A stretch of DNA of 9,888 nt from Acidobacteriota bacterium (GTDB lineage Bacteria > Acidobacteriota > Blastocatellia > Pyrinomonadales > Pyrinomonadaceae). The notes under the pieces are model-generated. The model was not told the DNA's origin, made no database searches, and saw nothing but the letters and a program-made list of their open reading frames with translations. The DNA is taken from contig QHXL01000039.1 of assembly GCA_003222935.1 (NCBI GenBank), positions 7,447 to 17,334 of the forward strand, given 5' to 3'. How positions within the stretch are numbered: the stretch's first letter is position 1; the number at the start of each line of letters is the position of its first letter. This document shows positions 1 to 6,788 of the stretch, in pieces. Position numbers and translations under genes: made by a program.

Positions 1-811
1 ATTCAGAGTCGGTTGGAATCGTTAGCGACAGGTCTGTTGTATTGATAGGCCGAGAGAATTCATAACCAACCAGGATGCGCAGAGTTGCTGCTGCAACTTC
101 TTCTTCCACGCGTGCTTTTTCGAGCTCATTACGGCGCGTCAATGTTTGCAACTGCGCGCGCGTAAGATCTACCGCGGCCACTTCACCTCCGCTGAACAAT
201 AACGACGTAACATGCTCAAACTCTTCCGCCGCAGAAAGGTTTCCCTCGGCAGCGCGATGTTGTGCACTTGCCAGGGCGAGTCCGTAGTAGGCCTCAACTA
301 CAGCCTGGTTCAAGGCGCGTCTCGCGACTTCAGTACCAGCGTGGGCGGCCGCGAGCAGGGCCCGATTCTTCGTCACGGTCGAGCGCAATCTACCCCCTAT
401 ATCAAAATCGCCGGAAACATTAACCAGCGCGTCGTAGACGCCAATGCCATCGCTCGACACGAAACTTGGACCACGCGGCTCACCCGGCGGTAATCCAAGT
501 GCTGGAGTTGTATAGATGTAGCTCAGTGGAGCGCTGATCTTGGGTAGGAATGCAGCCTGGGCCTGGCGGACGTCTTCGGCCGCGATGCGTTCATTTAAGG
601 CTGCGCTTCGAAAAGCAGAGGCCTGTGCATTTGCAAGTCGCAGTGCATCGTCGATTGTTATTTGAGTTGTTAACGCGCTGGATTGGCCGCTTGAGCTGAT
701 CTGCGTCGACGGGGAAGGCGAAGGGGTTTGAGCGTGCGATGTAGCAGGCACGCAGACTAGTGCAGTCCATAGCACAAAGAGGATTACCCTCGGTCCTGGT
801 CGAATAGGCAT
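1..811 (-). CDS. TolC-family outer membrane efflux protein, N-terminal part (runs off left edge)
   Basis: This is the first 270 codons of an outer-membrane efflux channel subunit. Such proteins form a trimeric tunnel through the outer membrane and periplasm for RND or ABC exporters. A signal peptide is visible at residues 1-28 (basic MPIRPGPR, hydrophobic core, ending SHA-Q). A Ser/Pro-rich linker (about 29-50) follows, then the typical first helix ITIDDALRLANAQ (51-63), a strand-like segment around 93-140, and long Ala/Glu/Arg-rich coiled-coil helices (about 150-250). The helices include the family-typical small-residue turn and DLTRAQLQ (GGEVAAVDLTRAQ, about 208-220). Family members are usually 420-500 residues, so nearly half is missing beyond the edge. 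The ATG at 811 was chosen because the signal peptide starts there; no good ribosome-binding site precedes it. A TATACT box at 832-837 could be the -10, but no convincing -35 is seen. It is divergent from the response regulator at 1238, which may control it. The substrate cannot be told. Confidence 0.88.
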   Translation of the reverse strand, partial: MPIRPGPRVILFVLWTALVCVPATSHAQTPSPSPSTQISSSGQSSALTTQITIDDALRLANAQASAFRSAALNERIAAEDVRQAQAAFLPKISAPLSYIYTTPALGLPPGEPRGPSFVSSDGIGVYDALVNVSGDFDIGGRLRSTVTKNRALLAAAHAGTEVARRALNQAVVEAYYGLALASAQHRAAEGNLSAAEEFEHVTSLLFSGGEVAAVDLTRAQLQTLTRRNELEKARVEEEVAAATLRILVGYEFSRPINTTDLSLTIPTDSE

Positions 812-878
812 ACTCAGTCGTTTTCGCGCCGAGTATACGTAGTCTCGCCTTAATAGAAGATTAATGAGGTGCTGGGAC

Positions 879-898
879 CGCAGGCGTCCCCGCCTGCG
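879..898. repeat. Small GC-rich hairpin (REP-like)
   Basis: CGCAGGCG and CGCCTGCG form a perfect 8-bp stem around a 4-base loop. It lies in the tolC/response-regulator spacer. Its left half with flank (GACCGCAGGCG, 876-886) recurs at 4815-4825. Its right half with flank (CGCCTGCGCAT, 891-901) recurs at 5886-5896 and inverted at 5909-5918. This suggests a dispersed intergenic repeat. No T-run follows, so an intrinsic terminator is unlikely. Confidence 0.6.
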
Positions 899-934
899 CA
901 TTTAATGCATTGAACTTTGGGAGGCTCTCAGGAT

Positions 935-1183
935 CTTTACCGCGAAGCGGTTACGACCCAGAGCCCAGGGTTGCCGCGCTTTGGCGGCTACCCTGGGAAA
1001 GGACGGACAACCGATCCAACCCCAACGGGGTTGCGCCAAAATTGACGCTACACAAACAAGTTGCGGTGAAAGGAATCCGACGCAACCCTTCGAGGTTGGA
1101 ACCCCCGTGCCTATCTATTCCCCAGGGTAGCCGCCAAAGCGCGGCAACCCTGGGCTCTGAGACGTAACCGCTTCGCGGTAAAG
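935..1183. repeat. 249-bp palindromic (MITE-like) intergenic element with 63-bp inverted arms
   Basis: The arms at 935-997 and 1121-1183 are reverse complements over 63 bases with only two mismatches (positions 956 and 958 against their partners); one uninterrupted 38-bp match pairs 960-997 with 1121-1158. Each arm also folds on itself: ACCGC-GAA-GCGGT (939-951), and a larger stem from CCCAGGGT to ACCCTGGG (964-997) with GCCGC/GCGGC inside. The 123-bp centre holds two more hairpins, CAACCCC-AAC-GGGGTTG (1017-1033) and CAACC/GGTTG around CTTCGA (1083-1098), which are themselves imperfect inverted copies of each other. It encodes nothing credible: both strands give near-identical short peptides simply because it is a palindrome. 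It may be a non-autonomous transposon-like or REP-derived repeat. No transposase is present and no clear target duplication was found. It fills most of the promoter space shared by tolC and the regulator. Confidence 0.85.
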
Positions 1184-1200
1184 GACAATTAACGATCACA

Positions 1201-1229
1201 TTGAAAGAGGTTTCTGTACAAGCTACTCT
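1201..1229 (+). promoter_or_regulatory. Possible promoter of the response regulator gene (near-leaderless)
   Basis: TTGAAA (1201-1206) is one base off the -35 consensus. It is followed after 17 bp by TACTCT (1224-1229), a poor -10 match. Transcription would start near 1236, only about two bases before the ATG at 1238. That fits the absence of a Shine-Dalgarno sequence directly upstream of the ATG. It lies 18 bp outside the palindromic element. This is a prediction from consensus alone. Confidence 0.35.
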
Positions 1230-1237
1230 GTTGACCG

Positions 1238-1921
1238 ATGCGAATCCTGCTGGTCGAAGATGAGCCTCGTATGGCTAACGTAATCGCGAAAGGTTTGCGA
1301 GAACAGAGCTATGCGGTGGATGTAGCGACTGATGGAGAAGAAGCGTTATATCAAACATCAGTCAACGACTATGACCTTATTGTGCTCGATGTTTTGCTTC
1401 CTCACGTTGATGGATTCGAGGTTTGTCGCGAACTCCGCAAACGAGAGCACGTAACTCCCGTCCTGATGCTGACAGCTCGCGCAGCAGTTGATGATCGCAT
1501 TACGGGTTTTGACGCGGGTGCGGACGATTACCTGACCAAGCCGTTTGCCTTCCGCGAATTGTTAGCTCGCATTCGCGCACTGTTGCGACGGGATCCGCAG
1601 CTCCGTCCGGACGTTCTGGAAATTGGTGACCTGGTTGTCGACTCGGCTAACCATCGGGTCTCGCGCGCCGGTATTGAAGTGCAACTCACCGCAAAGGAAT
1701 ATGCGCTACTCGAGTATCTCGCGCGTCGAACGGGCCAACTTGTTTCACGTGCCGAGATCGCCGCGCATGTTTGGGACGACTCGTTTGACCCTTTCTCAAA
1801 CGCAATCGAGGTTTATATGAATCGTCTGAGAAAGAAAATTGACGGCAGCAATTCAACCAAACTGCTTCATACCCGCCGTGGTGAAGGTTATATCCTGGAT
1901 GTGCGAGGTGTCGGTGACTAA
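1238..1921 (+). CDS. OmpR/PhoB-family two-component response regulator
   Basis: This is a 227-residue DNA-binding response regulator of the length usual for the OmpR/PhoB family. The receiver domain (1-117) has the acidic pair E7/D8, phospho-acceptor Asp51 (in LDVLLP), the switch residue Thr79 and Lys101 in the conserved TKPF. The winged-helix output domain (about 125-222) ends with the typical RGEGYIL signature after the recognition helix (SNAIEVYMNRLRKKI). All catalytic positions look intact. It resembles CusR/CopR/MprA-type regulators in general outline, but the signal cannot be inferred. No histidine kinase gene is next to it: downstream, 12 bp away, the receptor gene converges on it, and upstream the divergent gene is tolC. 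The partner kinase must lie beyond the left edge or elsewhere. Regulation of the tolC operon is a plausible but unproven role. The start has no obvious ribosome-binding site. Confidence 0.95.
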   Translation: MRILLVEDEPRMANVIAKGLREQSYAVDVATDGEEALYQTSVNDYDLIVLDVLLPHVDGFEVCRELRKREHVTPVLMLTARAAVDDRITGFDAGADDYLTKPFAFRELLARIRALLRRDPQLRPDVLEIGDLVVDSANHRVSRAGIEVQLTAKEYALLEYLARRTGQLVSRAEIAAHVWDDSFDPFSNAIEVYMNRLRKKIDGSNSTKLLHTRRGEGYILDVRGVGD

Positions 1922-1933
1922 GCTCAACTCGAG

Positions 1934-4738
1934 TCAGAAACTGACTTTCAAGCCGAACTGAAACTGACGCGGATCGAAGGCCTGCGTGGGTTGCCCGAAC
2001 GTTATATTGGGTGCTACGCCAGGTCCGAAGGTGTTGTTCGGCACAGCGAGGTTAGCCCGATTCAAAAGATTAAATCCTTCCGCAAGAACATCCAGTTCCA
2101 TTCGCTCAGTCAGGTGGAAACGACGACTGAGGCGCATGTCCAGCGATGCGAAATCGAAACCTATCCCGGTGTTTCGACCAATCCCAACCGGTCGATCGTT
2201 GTTGTTCGTGTCGAAGTTACGATCACTCCCGAGAAGAATGTTGAAGGGTAATCGCGAACCAAAAGTGTAGATGTAGCTTAACTGAAAACCACGAAGCATT
2301 TTCCGCAGTCCACCTGCCGTAAATGTCGACGGCGCCTCCAGAGAACCACTGAACACTAAGCGATGCCTCTGGTCGTTGTCCGAGCGACCCATGTCTCCTC
2401 GCAAGTTGAAATTGTCTTGTGGGGTTGAGAAAAAGAAGTTTCCCGCGTCGTCAGTTGTTTTTGAAAAAGTGTAGGACACTCGAACATCGGCCCAGGTCGA
2501 CGCGCGCTTGTTGAATGACACAACCATGCCGTCGTAGTAAGAATCCCCGGCGCCTTCGAAGCGAGAAATATTCCCCCAGTTCGGATCCGGTCTTCCGAGA
2601 TTTGGAGCACCAACCGACGCAGGTAAGGTAGGTACATTAACGTTGCGCGAGGCGATGATATGCAGCGCGTGAAGATGCAGGTAACCCACCGAGAGAACTG
2701 CATTGCCCGGTAATTCACGTTCGACTTGAACGTTGGCTTGTTGACTGTAACTAGCCTCGATGTCCGGATCGATTCGAGTGATATTTGGCTTCGTGAGCAG
2801 CGAACCTGGTTGACTGGTGAGCACATTGGGAAAGATTGGTGCTCCGAATTGAGTTGGTGAGAACTGGACCACGAGGTACTTCGTGCCATCGCGTTGCAGA
2901 GCATTCGATGTCGCGCGAAGGGGAATGCGGTCGTAGTACACACCAAAGCTGGCGCGAATTACCGTCTTTCTATCCCCGGGTGCATAGGCAAATCCCAGGC
3001 GAGGGCCGATATTGTTTCTATCGGTTTGAATGGGACCCGGCAGGAACTGCAGGTCATATCTCAGGCCTGCATTGATCGTTAAGTGGGATCTTACTCGCCA
3101 TTCGTCCTGGACGAAGAAGCCAACATTTGGGTTGGATTGCAATTGCCCGGGAACACCAAACGCCTGTTGATAGGTGCTGTACGTGCCTGTCAAAAAGTTG
3201 GCAAGCGAGTTGAAGGAATAAACTCCCTCGCGAGGCCCTGGAAAGAGTATGTTGACGCGATTGTATAGAAAATCGATGCCGAACTTGGGCGAGTGTGCGC
3301 CGAGCTGAGTCGAGACATTGTCGATCAGCTCGACGAGATTAATATCACGTGCCAATGGAGATGTAGTTGCCGTGCCGAAATTGCCGATGCCCGAGATGTT
3401 CACAGCTGGTCCAACCGGGTCGTTCATTGGCGCACCAAGGTTGCTGTGAGTGTACTGGAAACGAGCTTCGTTGATAGTGCGACTATTCAGCGTTGAGATG
3501 TTGTTTAGAACCACAGTCTGATCAGTATCGTCCAACCCTGATCCTCGACTCGTTGCGTTCAGTCCACCAACGGTGCGCGAATTCTCTGCGGTGATGTGAT
3601 ACAGGCTGTAACGTCCGCCGAGTTGATTACGACTGCTTAATCGATGATCGAACCGTGCGAAGAAGTTGGTCGCGTCAAAGCTCGCGGGAACTAGCCCGGT
3701 GTTCAGCAGTGGTCCCTTGTAACCGAAAATGTTGAGACGACTGTTGATGGTCGACACTGTCTGCGGTGTTATGGTGATCACCGCTGAGTAATTTCGTCGT
3801 GTCTGCTCGAAGTTGCTGAAGAAGAACGTGCGATCACGTTTAATAGGACCGCTGAGGGAACCACCATATTGCGTTTGAGTTAGCAGGTCCTTTGTAGGGG
3901 CAAGCGGGTTCCGAGCGTCAAGGCGTTGATTGCGAGCGAAGCCATAAAAATTTCCATGCCAGTCATTCGTGCCCGACTTCGTAAGGATGTTTACAACACC
4001 GCCCGAAGCTCGCCCAAACTCAGCGATACCGCCGGAAGTGATTACCTGAAATTGATCAATGACCTCCTGGCTGTAGTAAGTTCCAGTTAAGTCAGCCGCA
4101 TCGTCGTTGGCTGAAACGCCATCCACCACAAAACTGTTGTAGAGGTTTCGCTGACCGGCTATCGAAATCCCCTGACCCGGGACGGCCGAGGTTTCTGCGA
4201 AACGCTGGTTGCTGCCGGTGTTTGTCGGTGCTACTCCGGGAACGAGTAAAGCGAGGTCGAGGTAGTTGCGACCGTTTAGTGGCAGCTCGTTGATCTCATC
4301 GGGCCGAATTGTCTCCGTAACCTGTGTGCGCACCGTCTCGATAATCGGCACATCGTTACTGATATTGACCTGGGCTGAGAGTCCACTCACTTCAAGCCGT
4401 AACGGAAGATCAAGTGATTGGCCCAGCGTAATAGTTAATTCCCTGGTAAGTGGTGCGAAGCCATCTGCTTCAATCGTCAACTTGTACTTGCCGACTTGAA
4501 GGTAAGGGAATCGATAGCGGCCGTTATGATCAGTTGCAGTAGTTCGTTTCTGATTGGTTTCAGAGTTGGTGACAGTCAGATTCGCGCCACTGACTACGGC
4601 ACCGCTCGCGTCTTCTACACGACCACTCACGATTGCGGACGTAACTGTTTGCTGGGCTGCAGATTGATCTAGCGAAAGAAAGAATGCGACGACTGTGAGT
4701 ACCAGAAACCGGAGCGATCGGTTCCCTTGATAATGCAT
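1934..4738 (-). CDS. TonB-dependent receptor with N-terminal carboxypeptidase-regulatory-like domain (Oar-like)
   Basis: This is a 934-residue outer-membrane receptor or adhesin-like beta barrel. A signal peptide spans about residues 1-28 (hydrophobic core, ending SAAQ). A CarboxypepD_reg-type beta-sandwich follows (about 31-120: VSGRVEDASGAVV, later NGRYRFPYLQVGKYKLTIEADGF). Next is a plug domain (about 130-260) with LPLNGRNYLDLALLVPGV, VDGVSANDD and GRASGGVVNILTKSGTN. The remainder is a barrel ending in the outer-membrane-type C-terminal Phe (FGLKVSF). This architecture matches the Oar-like receptors abundant in Acidobacteriota, whose substrates are mostly unknown (peptides or glycans are often suggested). 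The ATG at 4738 is preferred over an in-frame TTG six bases earlier because AGAGGA lies six bases before the ATG and directly abuts the TTG. It stands alone on this strand, convergent with the response regulator. Confidence 0.94.
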   Translation of the reverse strand: MHYQGNRSLRFLVLTVVAFFLSLDQSAAQQTVTSAIVSGRVEDASGAVVSGANLTVTNSETNQKRTTATDHNGRYRFPYLQVGKYKLTIEADGFAPLTRELTITLGQSLDLPLRLEVSGLSAQVNISNDVPIIETVRTQVTETIRPDEINELPLNGRNYLDLALLVPGVAPTNTGSNQRFAETSAVPGQGISIAGQRNLYNSFVVDGVSANDDAADLTGTYYSQEVIDQFQVITSGGIAEFGRASGGVVNILTKSGTNDWHGNFYGFARNQRLDARNPLAPTKDLLTQTQYGGSLSGPIKRDRTFFFSNFEQTRRNYSAVITITPQTVSTINSRLNIFGYKGPLLNTGLVPASFDATNFFARFDHRLSSRNQLGGRYSLYHITAENSRTVGGLNATSRGSGLDDTDQTVVLNNISTLNSRTINEARFQYTHSNLGAPMNDPVGPAVNISGIGNFGTATTSPLARDINLVELIDNVSTQLGAHSPKFGIDFLYNRVNILFPGPREGVYSFNSLANFLTGTYSTYQQAFGVPGQLQSNPNVGFFVQDEWRVRSHLTINAGLRYDLQFLPGPIQTDRNNIGPRLGFAYAPGDRKTVIRASFGVYYDRIPLRATSNALQRDGTKYLVVQFSPTQFGAPIFPNVLTSQPGSLLTKPNITRIDPDIEASYSQQANVQVERELPGNAVLSVGYLHLHALHIIASRNVNVPTLPASVGAPNLGRPDPNWGNISRFEGAGDSYYDGMVVSFNKRASTWADVRVSYTFSKTTDDAGNFFFSTPQDNFNLRGDMGRSDNDQRHRLVFSGSLEAPSTFTAGGLRKMLRGFQLSYIYTFGSRLPFNILLGSDRNFDTNNNDRPVGIGRNTGIGFDFASLDMRLSRRFHLTERMELDVLAEGFNLLNRANLAVPNNTFGPGVAPNITFGQPTQAFDPRQFQFGLKVSF

Positions 4739-4781
4739 GCTCAATCCTCTTTGCAGGCAAATAATATGAGATTTGAATCAT

Positions 4782-4818
4782 ACGCCTTTATCGGGCGTTG
4801 GTCTGGATAACACAGACC
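4782..4818. other. Two adjacent small hairpins upstream of the receptor gene
   Basis: ACGCC/GGCGT (4782-4798, 7-base loop) is followed at once by GGTCTG/CAGACC (4800-4818, 7-base loop). They lie 44-80 bp upstream of the receptor ATG. A TATTAT box on the minus strand (4761-4766) could be its -10, which would place the hairpins at and above the -35 region. The second hairpin's right arm overlaps GACCGCAGGCG (4815-4825), a sequence also found at 876-886. Function unknown. Confidence 0.3.
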
Positions 4819-4879
4819 GCAGGCGCTTTAAGATAAAGGGGGATGGACTATAACAAATTGCGCGGCGAAGTCGATGTCA

Positions 4880-4986
4880 ATGTCCGATGGTTTTAGATGT
4901 CCGATATGCCTTAGCTTGTCGTCAGTTGATTTGGTTCCACCTCGGTTGTGATCAGCGTCACGACAAGACGGGCGCATATCGGACAT
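4880..4986. repeat. ATGTCCGAT inverted-repeat array between pepE and the receptor gene
   Basis: ATGTCCGAT occurs at 4880-4888, then within ATGTCCGATATGC at 4897-4909, and the exact reverse complement of that 13-mer lies at 4974-4986. Inside this pair a second inverted match, CTTGTCGT (4915-4922) against ACGACAAG (4960-4967), extends the fold into an imperfect stem-loop of about 90 bp. It lies 20 bp past the pepE stop codon and about 140-250 bp upstream of the receptor start. A fourth copy, ATGTCCGATA, sits at 7302-7311, four bases from the second large palindromic element. It could be an operator array, a decayed mobile repeat or a terminator-like structure; the sequence alone does not decide. 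Confidence 0.6.
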
Positions 4987-5006
4987 TTAGTTAGGGGCTT
5001 GTACTC

Positions 5007-5717
5007 TCAGGCAAAAAAGCGATCGAGTATGTCACCAGGTATTGTCTCGACAGGTTCCTCGTCCTTGTGGAAAATTCGCGCTCCCGATGAACCCTTTAGC
5101 GTGTGAACTCCATCTTCAAGCCTGACCATTGCGCCTTCCCGCAGGCCTACCACGGTAGTGTCATTCTCCTCGAGAAACTGGAGAATGCGCTGGTCACGCG
5201 TCTCTCCCATGTGGGTTGAATTCGGATCGGGATCGAGATAGTGCGGATTGATTTGAAAAGAAACCAGACCAAGTGCAACGAACGATGGCGGCTGAACGAT
5301 TGGCATGTCGTTAGTCGTCTTAATGGTTGGCCCGGCGACATTCGAGCCGGCGCTCGATCCGATATAAGGCATGCCTGCGTCAACCCGGCGCCGAATGGCT
5401 TCCAGGATGTCGGCGTCGTAGAGTCCCTTCAACAGGCGAAACGTGTTGCCGCCGCCGATGAAGATTGCTTCAGCGTCGTTAACAGCTTTCAGAGGATGAC
5501 TAGCTGAGTGGATCGACTCCAGTCGAAAACCCATCTTTTCAAAACGCGTGCGTGCACTATTTGCATAAGCATCGCGGTCGTAAATAGCGTAGGGAATGAA
5601 CAGCACCTTTTGTGTATCGAGTAGAAAATTTCTAATTTCATTTTCCGCATGGTCCAGGTACCCACTGCCGAAAAGCGTAGAGTTACTAATTAGCAGAACT
5701 CGTTTCATCAGGTTCAT
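5007..5717 (-). CDS. pepE: Dipeptidase E (peptidase family S51, alpha-aspartyl dipeptidase)
   Basis: This is a 236-residue cytoplasmic serine peptidase that cleaves dipeptides with N-terminal aspartate. The fold signature GGGNTFRLL (88-96) is present. The nucleophile is Ser122 in GSSAGSNVA, Asp137 is in NDMP, and His159 is in INPHY. From memory of E. coli PepE (229 residues; Ser120, Asp135, His157) all three are shifted by exactly two residues, which fits the two-residue longer N-terminus. There is no signal peptide or membrane segment, which fits cytosolic peptide turnover. The ATG at 5717 is used; a second ATG three codons in (5708) is possible. No strong ribosome-binding site precedes either one, and a TATAAA box lies so close that the mRNA may be leaderless. 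It appears to be monocistronic: neighbours on both sides are separated by 268 bp and 419 bp. Confidence 0.92.
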   Translation of the reverse strand: MNLMKRVLLISNSTLFGSGYLDHAENEIRNFLLDTQKVLFIPYAIYDRDAYANSARTRFEKMGFRLESIHSASHPLKAVNDAEAIFIGGGNTFRLLKGLYDADILEAIRRRVDAGMPYIGSSAGSNVAGPTIKTTNDMPIVQPPSFVALGLVSFQINPHYLDPDPNSTHMGETRDQRILQFLEENDTTVVGLREGAMVRLEDGVHTLKGSSGARIFHKDEEPVETIPGDILDRFFA

Positions 5718-5723
5718 GTCTTC

Positions 5724-5751
5724 TTTATAACAGCGTACGCACTACGGACAA
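5724..5751 (-). promoter_or_regulatory. Possible pepE promoter (leaderless configuration)
   Basis: On the minus strand, TTGTCC (5751-5746) and TATAAA (5729-5724) are separated by 16 bp. A start seven bases past the -10 would fall on the A of the pepE ATG (5717), so the transcript could begin at the start codon. Consensus match only; no experimental support. Confidence 0.4.
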
Positions 5752-5886
5752 ACTGTTCCTTGCGATCGCGCCTAACGCGACTTTTGTCACCACCTTGTGA
5801 CTTACGCCAGCGAGTGTTGCTACTCAATGCAGCTCGGTTTTAGTGATTGTCAGAAGTCAGTAACATTAGAGCTCGGACATAAAAAC

Positions 5887-5918
5887 GCCTGCGCATATAC
5901 TGACGAGGATGCGCAGGC
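5887..5918. repeat. Perfect 10-bp hairpin sharing a 10-mer with the tolC spacer repeat
   Basis: GCCTGCGCAT (5887-5896) and ATGCGCAGGC (5909-5918) form a perfect 10-bp stem with a 12-base loop. The left arm plus one flanking base (CGCCTGCGCAT) is identical to 891-901. It has the look of a REP/BIME-type dispersed repeat in a long spacer between two minus-strand genes. There is no T-run on either side. Confidence 0.6.
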
Positions 5919-6087
5919 TACGCTTCGGTGAGTGGCTTTTGCGTGGGGCGAGTTCTTCAAAGGTCGGAATCTGTTAGTCGCAGTTCGCATTCCATCGCGT
6001 GCTAAATCGGCCTTAACGCGAACTTCGACGACTCAGGTAGATAAAAGTCGATCAGGCGGGGGAAGGGAATACCGTAAATTACTGATT

Positions 6088-6122
6088 CTCACTGAGTAAT
6101 TCACTGAGCAGTGAACAGTGAG
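6088..6122 (-). terminator. Nested CACTG/CAGTG palindrome just past the SufR-like gene; possible transcript 3' end
   Basis: An inner perfect stem TTCACTG-AG-CAGTGAA (6100-6115) is enclosed by an outer stem CTCACTG (6088-6094) / CAGTGAG (6116-6122). Together they give 14 paired bases with one five-base bulge. The motif pentamer appears four times, two direct and two inverted. It starts 14 bases beyond the regulator stop codon on the minus strand, where a terminator or 3'-stabilising hairpin would sit. It lacks a U-tract, so factor-independent termination is doubtful and a repeat is equally possible. Confidence 0.35.
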
Positions 6123-6136
6123 TAGATGTGGCGGCT

Positions 6137-6778
6137 TCAAGTCCTCACTTTACCAACGATCTCGAATCGACATCGCGGAGCGCCTTCACGGTCGCACTGT
6201 TCCTGGATCTTCGTCCCGATAATCTCCGTCAGGAGTGCTTCAGCAAGCTGACAAACTTCCGGGTGCTCAGCCACGGCGGTCGCGATCGGGCAGCTGCCAC
6301 TTCTTATGAAGACTTGCTTTCCTTCTTTTTCCAGACGAGCTGATCCTCCGATCGCTTCGAGAGCTTTCAGTGCTCGGCCTGCACGGCTCTCAAGGTCGCC
6401 GCGTTTTCCGGACCCAATGTGGTCGCCTGCTAATGAGCGACCTACTTCTCGTAAAACCTGCTCGAGAACAGCCGGAGTGAGTTTTCCTTTAAGCACAGAG
6501 ATCAGCTGAATAAGTAGTGCGTCGTAAGCTTTAGGAAAGAGATTTTCTGCCTCAGTCGTCAGCTCATAGGCGAAGTGTGGTTTGCGTGTACCGCGTTGAA
6601 GGCCGCTCTGCTTGATAAGACCGTCGCGTTCCAGGGAGAGCAGGTGAGCCCTCACCGCGTTGTCAGTTAACTCGAGTTCCCCGGCTAAATCATTGACCGT
6701 CTTTGTAGTTCCGCGCAGCAGTGTGACTATGCGTCCACGTGTACTGTCGAAGAAGCGTTTGTCTAACTTCGTCTTCAT
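6137..6778 (-). CDS. SufR-like (COG2345-type) winged-helix regulator with C-terminal four-cysteine cluster
   Basis: This 213-residue transcriptional regulator has an N-terminal winged helix (about 5-75; helix-turn-helix TVNDLAGELELTDNAVRAHLLSLERDGLI at 27-55). A helical middle follows, then a C-terminal sensor domain with Cys163, Cys176, Cys195 and Cys203 (spacing C-x12-C-x18-C-x7-C, within SCPIATAVAEHPEVC and QCDREGAPRC). This layout fits the COG2345 family, which includes the Fe-S cluster sensor SufR. The first spacing agrees with SufR as I remember it; the later ones differ, so the exact ligand (Fe-S cluster, metal or thiol redox) is open. No suf or isc genes are in view. The ATG at 6778 is preferred to an in-frame TTG 13 codons upstream, because the TTG lies inside the predicted -35 and operator. 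It is divergent from a DoxX-type gene with a palindrome between them, suggesting autoregulation and control of that partner. Confidence 0.85.
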   Translation of the reverse strand: MKTKLDKRFFDSTRGRIVTLLRGTTKTVNDLAGELELTDNAVRAHLLSLERDGLIKQSGLQRGTRKPHFAYELTTEAENLFPKAYDALLIQLISVLKGKLTPAVLEQVLREVGRSLAGDHIGSGKRGDLESRAGRALKALEAIGGSARLEKEGKQVFIRSGSCPIATAVAEHPEVCQLAEALLTEIIGTKIQEQCDREGAPRCRFEIVGKVRT

Positions 6779-6788
6779 TTGCAGCCCC

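Larger units (their letters stand above)
5752..6136. other. Intergenic region with two hairpins and no supported gene
   Basis: The stretch between the pepE promoter and the end of the SufR-like gene holds no convincing coding sequence. It contains a weak hairpin GTCAC-CACCTT-GTGAC (5786-5801), a CGGACAT heptamer (5874-5880) matching the ATGTCCG motif seen at 4880-4986, the strong hairpin at 5887-5918 and the nested palindrome at 6088-6122. The part from about 5919 to 6087 shows nothing recognisable. Confidence 0.5.

Noticed and set aside
75..493. Plus-strand reading frames opposite the tolC segment
   Set aside because: The minus strand carries a continuous TolC-family sequence with signal peptide and family motifs across the whole stretch; the plus-strand frames are antisense shadows.
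935..1183. CRISPR array or insertion sequence as explanation for the repeats
   Set aside because: There are no regularly spaced direct repeats and no transposase reading frame; the structure is purely inverted.
910..1199. Short reading frames on both strands of the first palindromic element, giving peptides that share LPRSGY and EPRVAALWRLPW
   Set aside because: The similarity between the two strands follows directly from the DNA palindrome; there is no ribosome-binding site or family resemblance, so neither is called a gene.
1932..1946. AGTCAG-AAA-CTGACT hairpin between the converging response regulator and receptor genes, as a bidirectional terminator
   Set aside because: Only six base pairs, mostly inside the receptor's last codons, and with just a short T-run (TTT); too weak to call.
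4739..4744. In-frame TTG start two codons upstream of the receptor ATG
   Set aside because: AGAGGA abuts the TTG with no spacing, but is ideally placed for the ATG at 4738.
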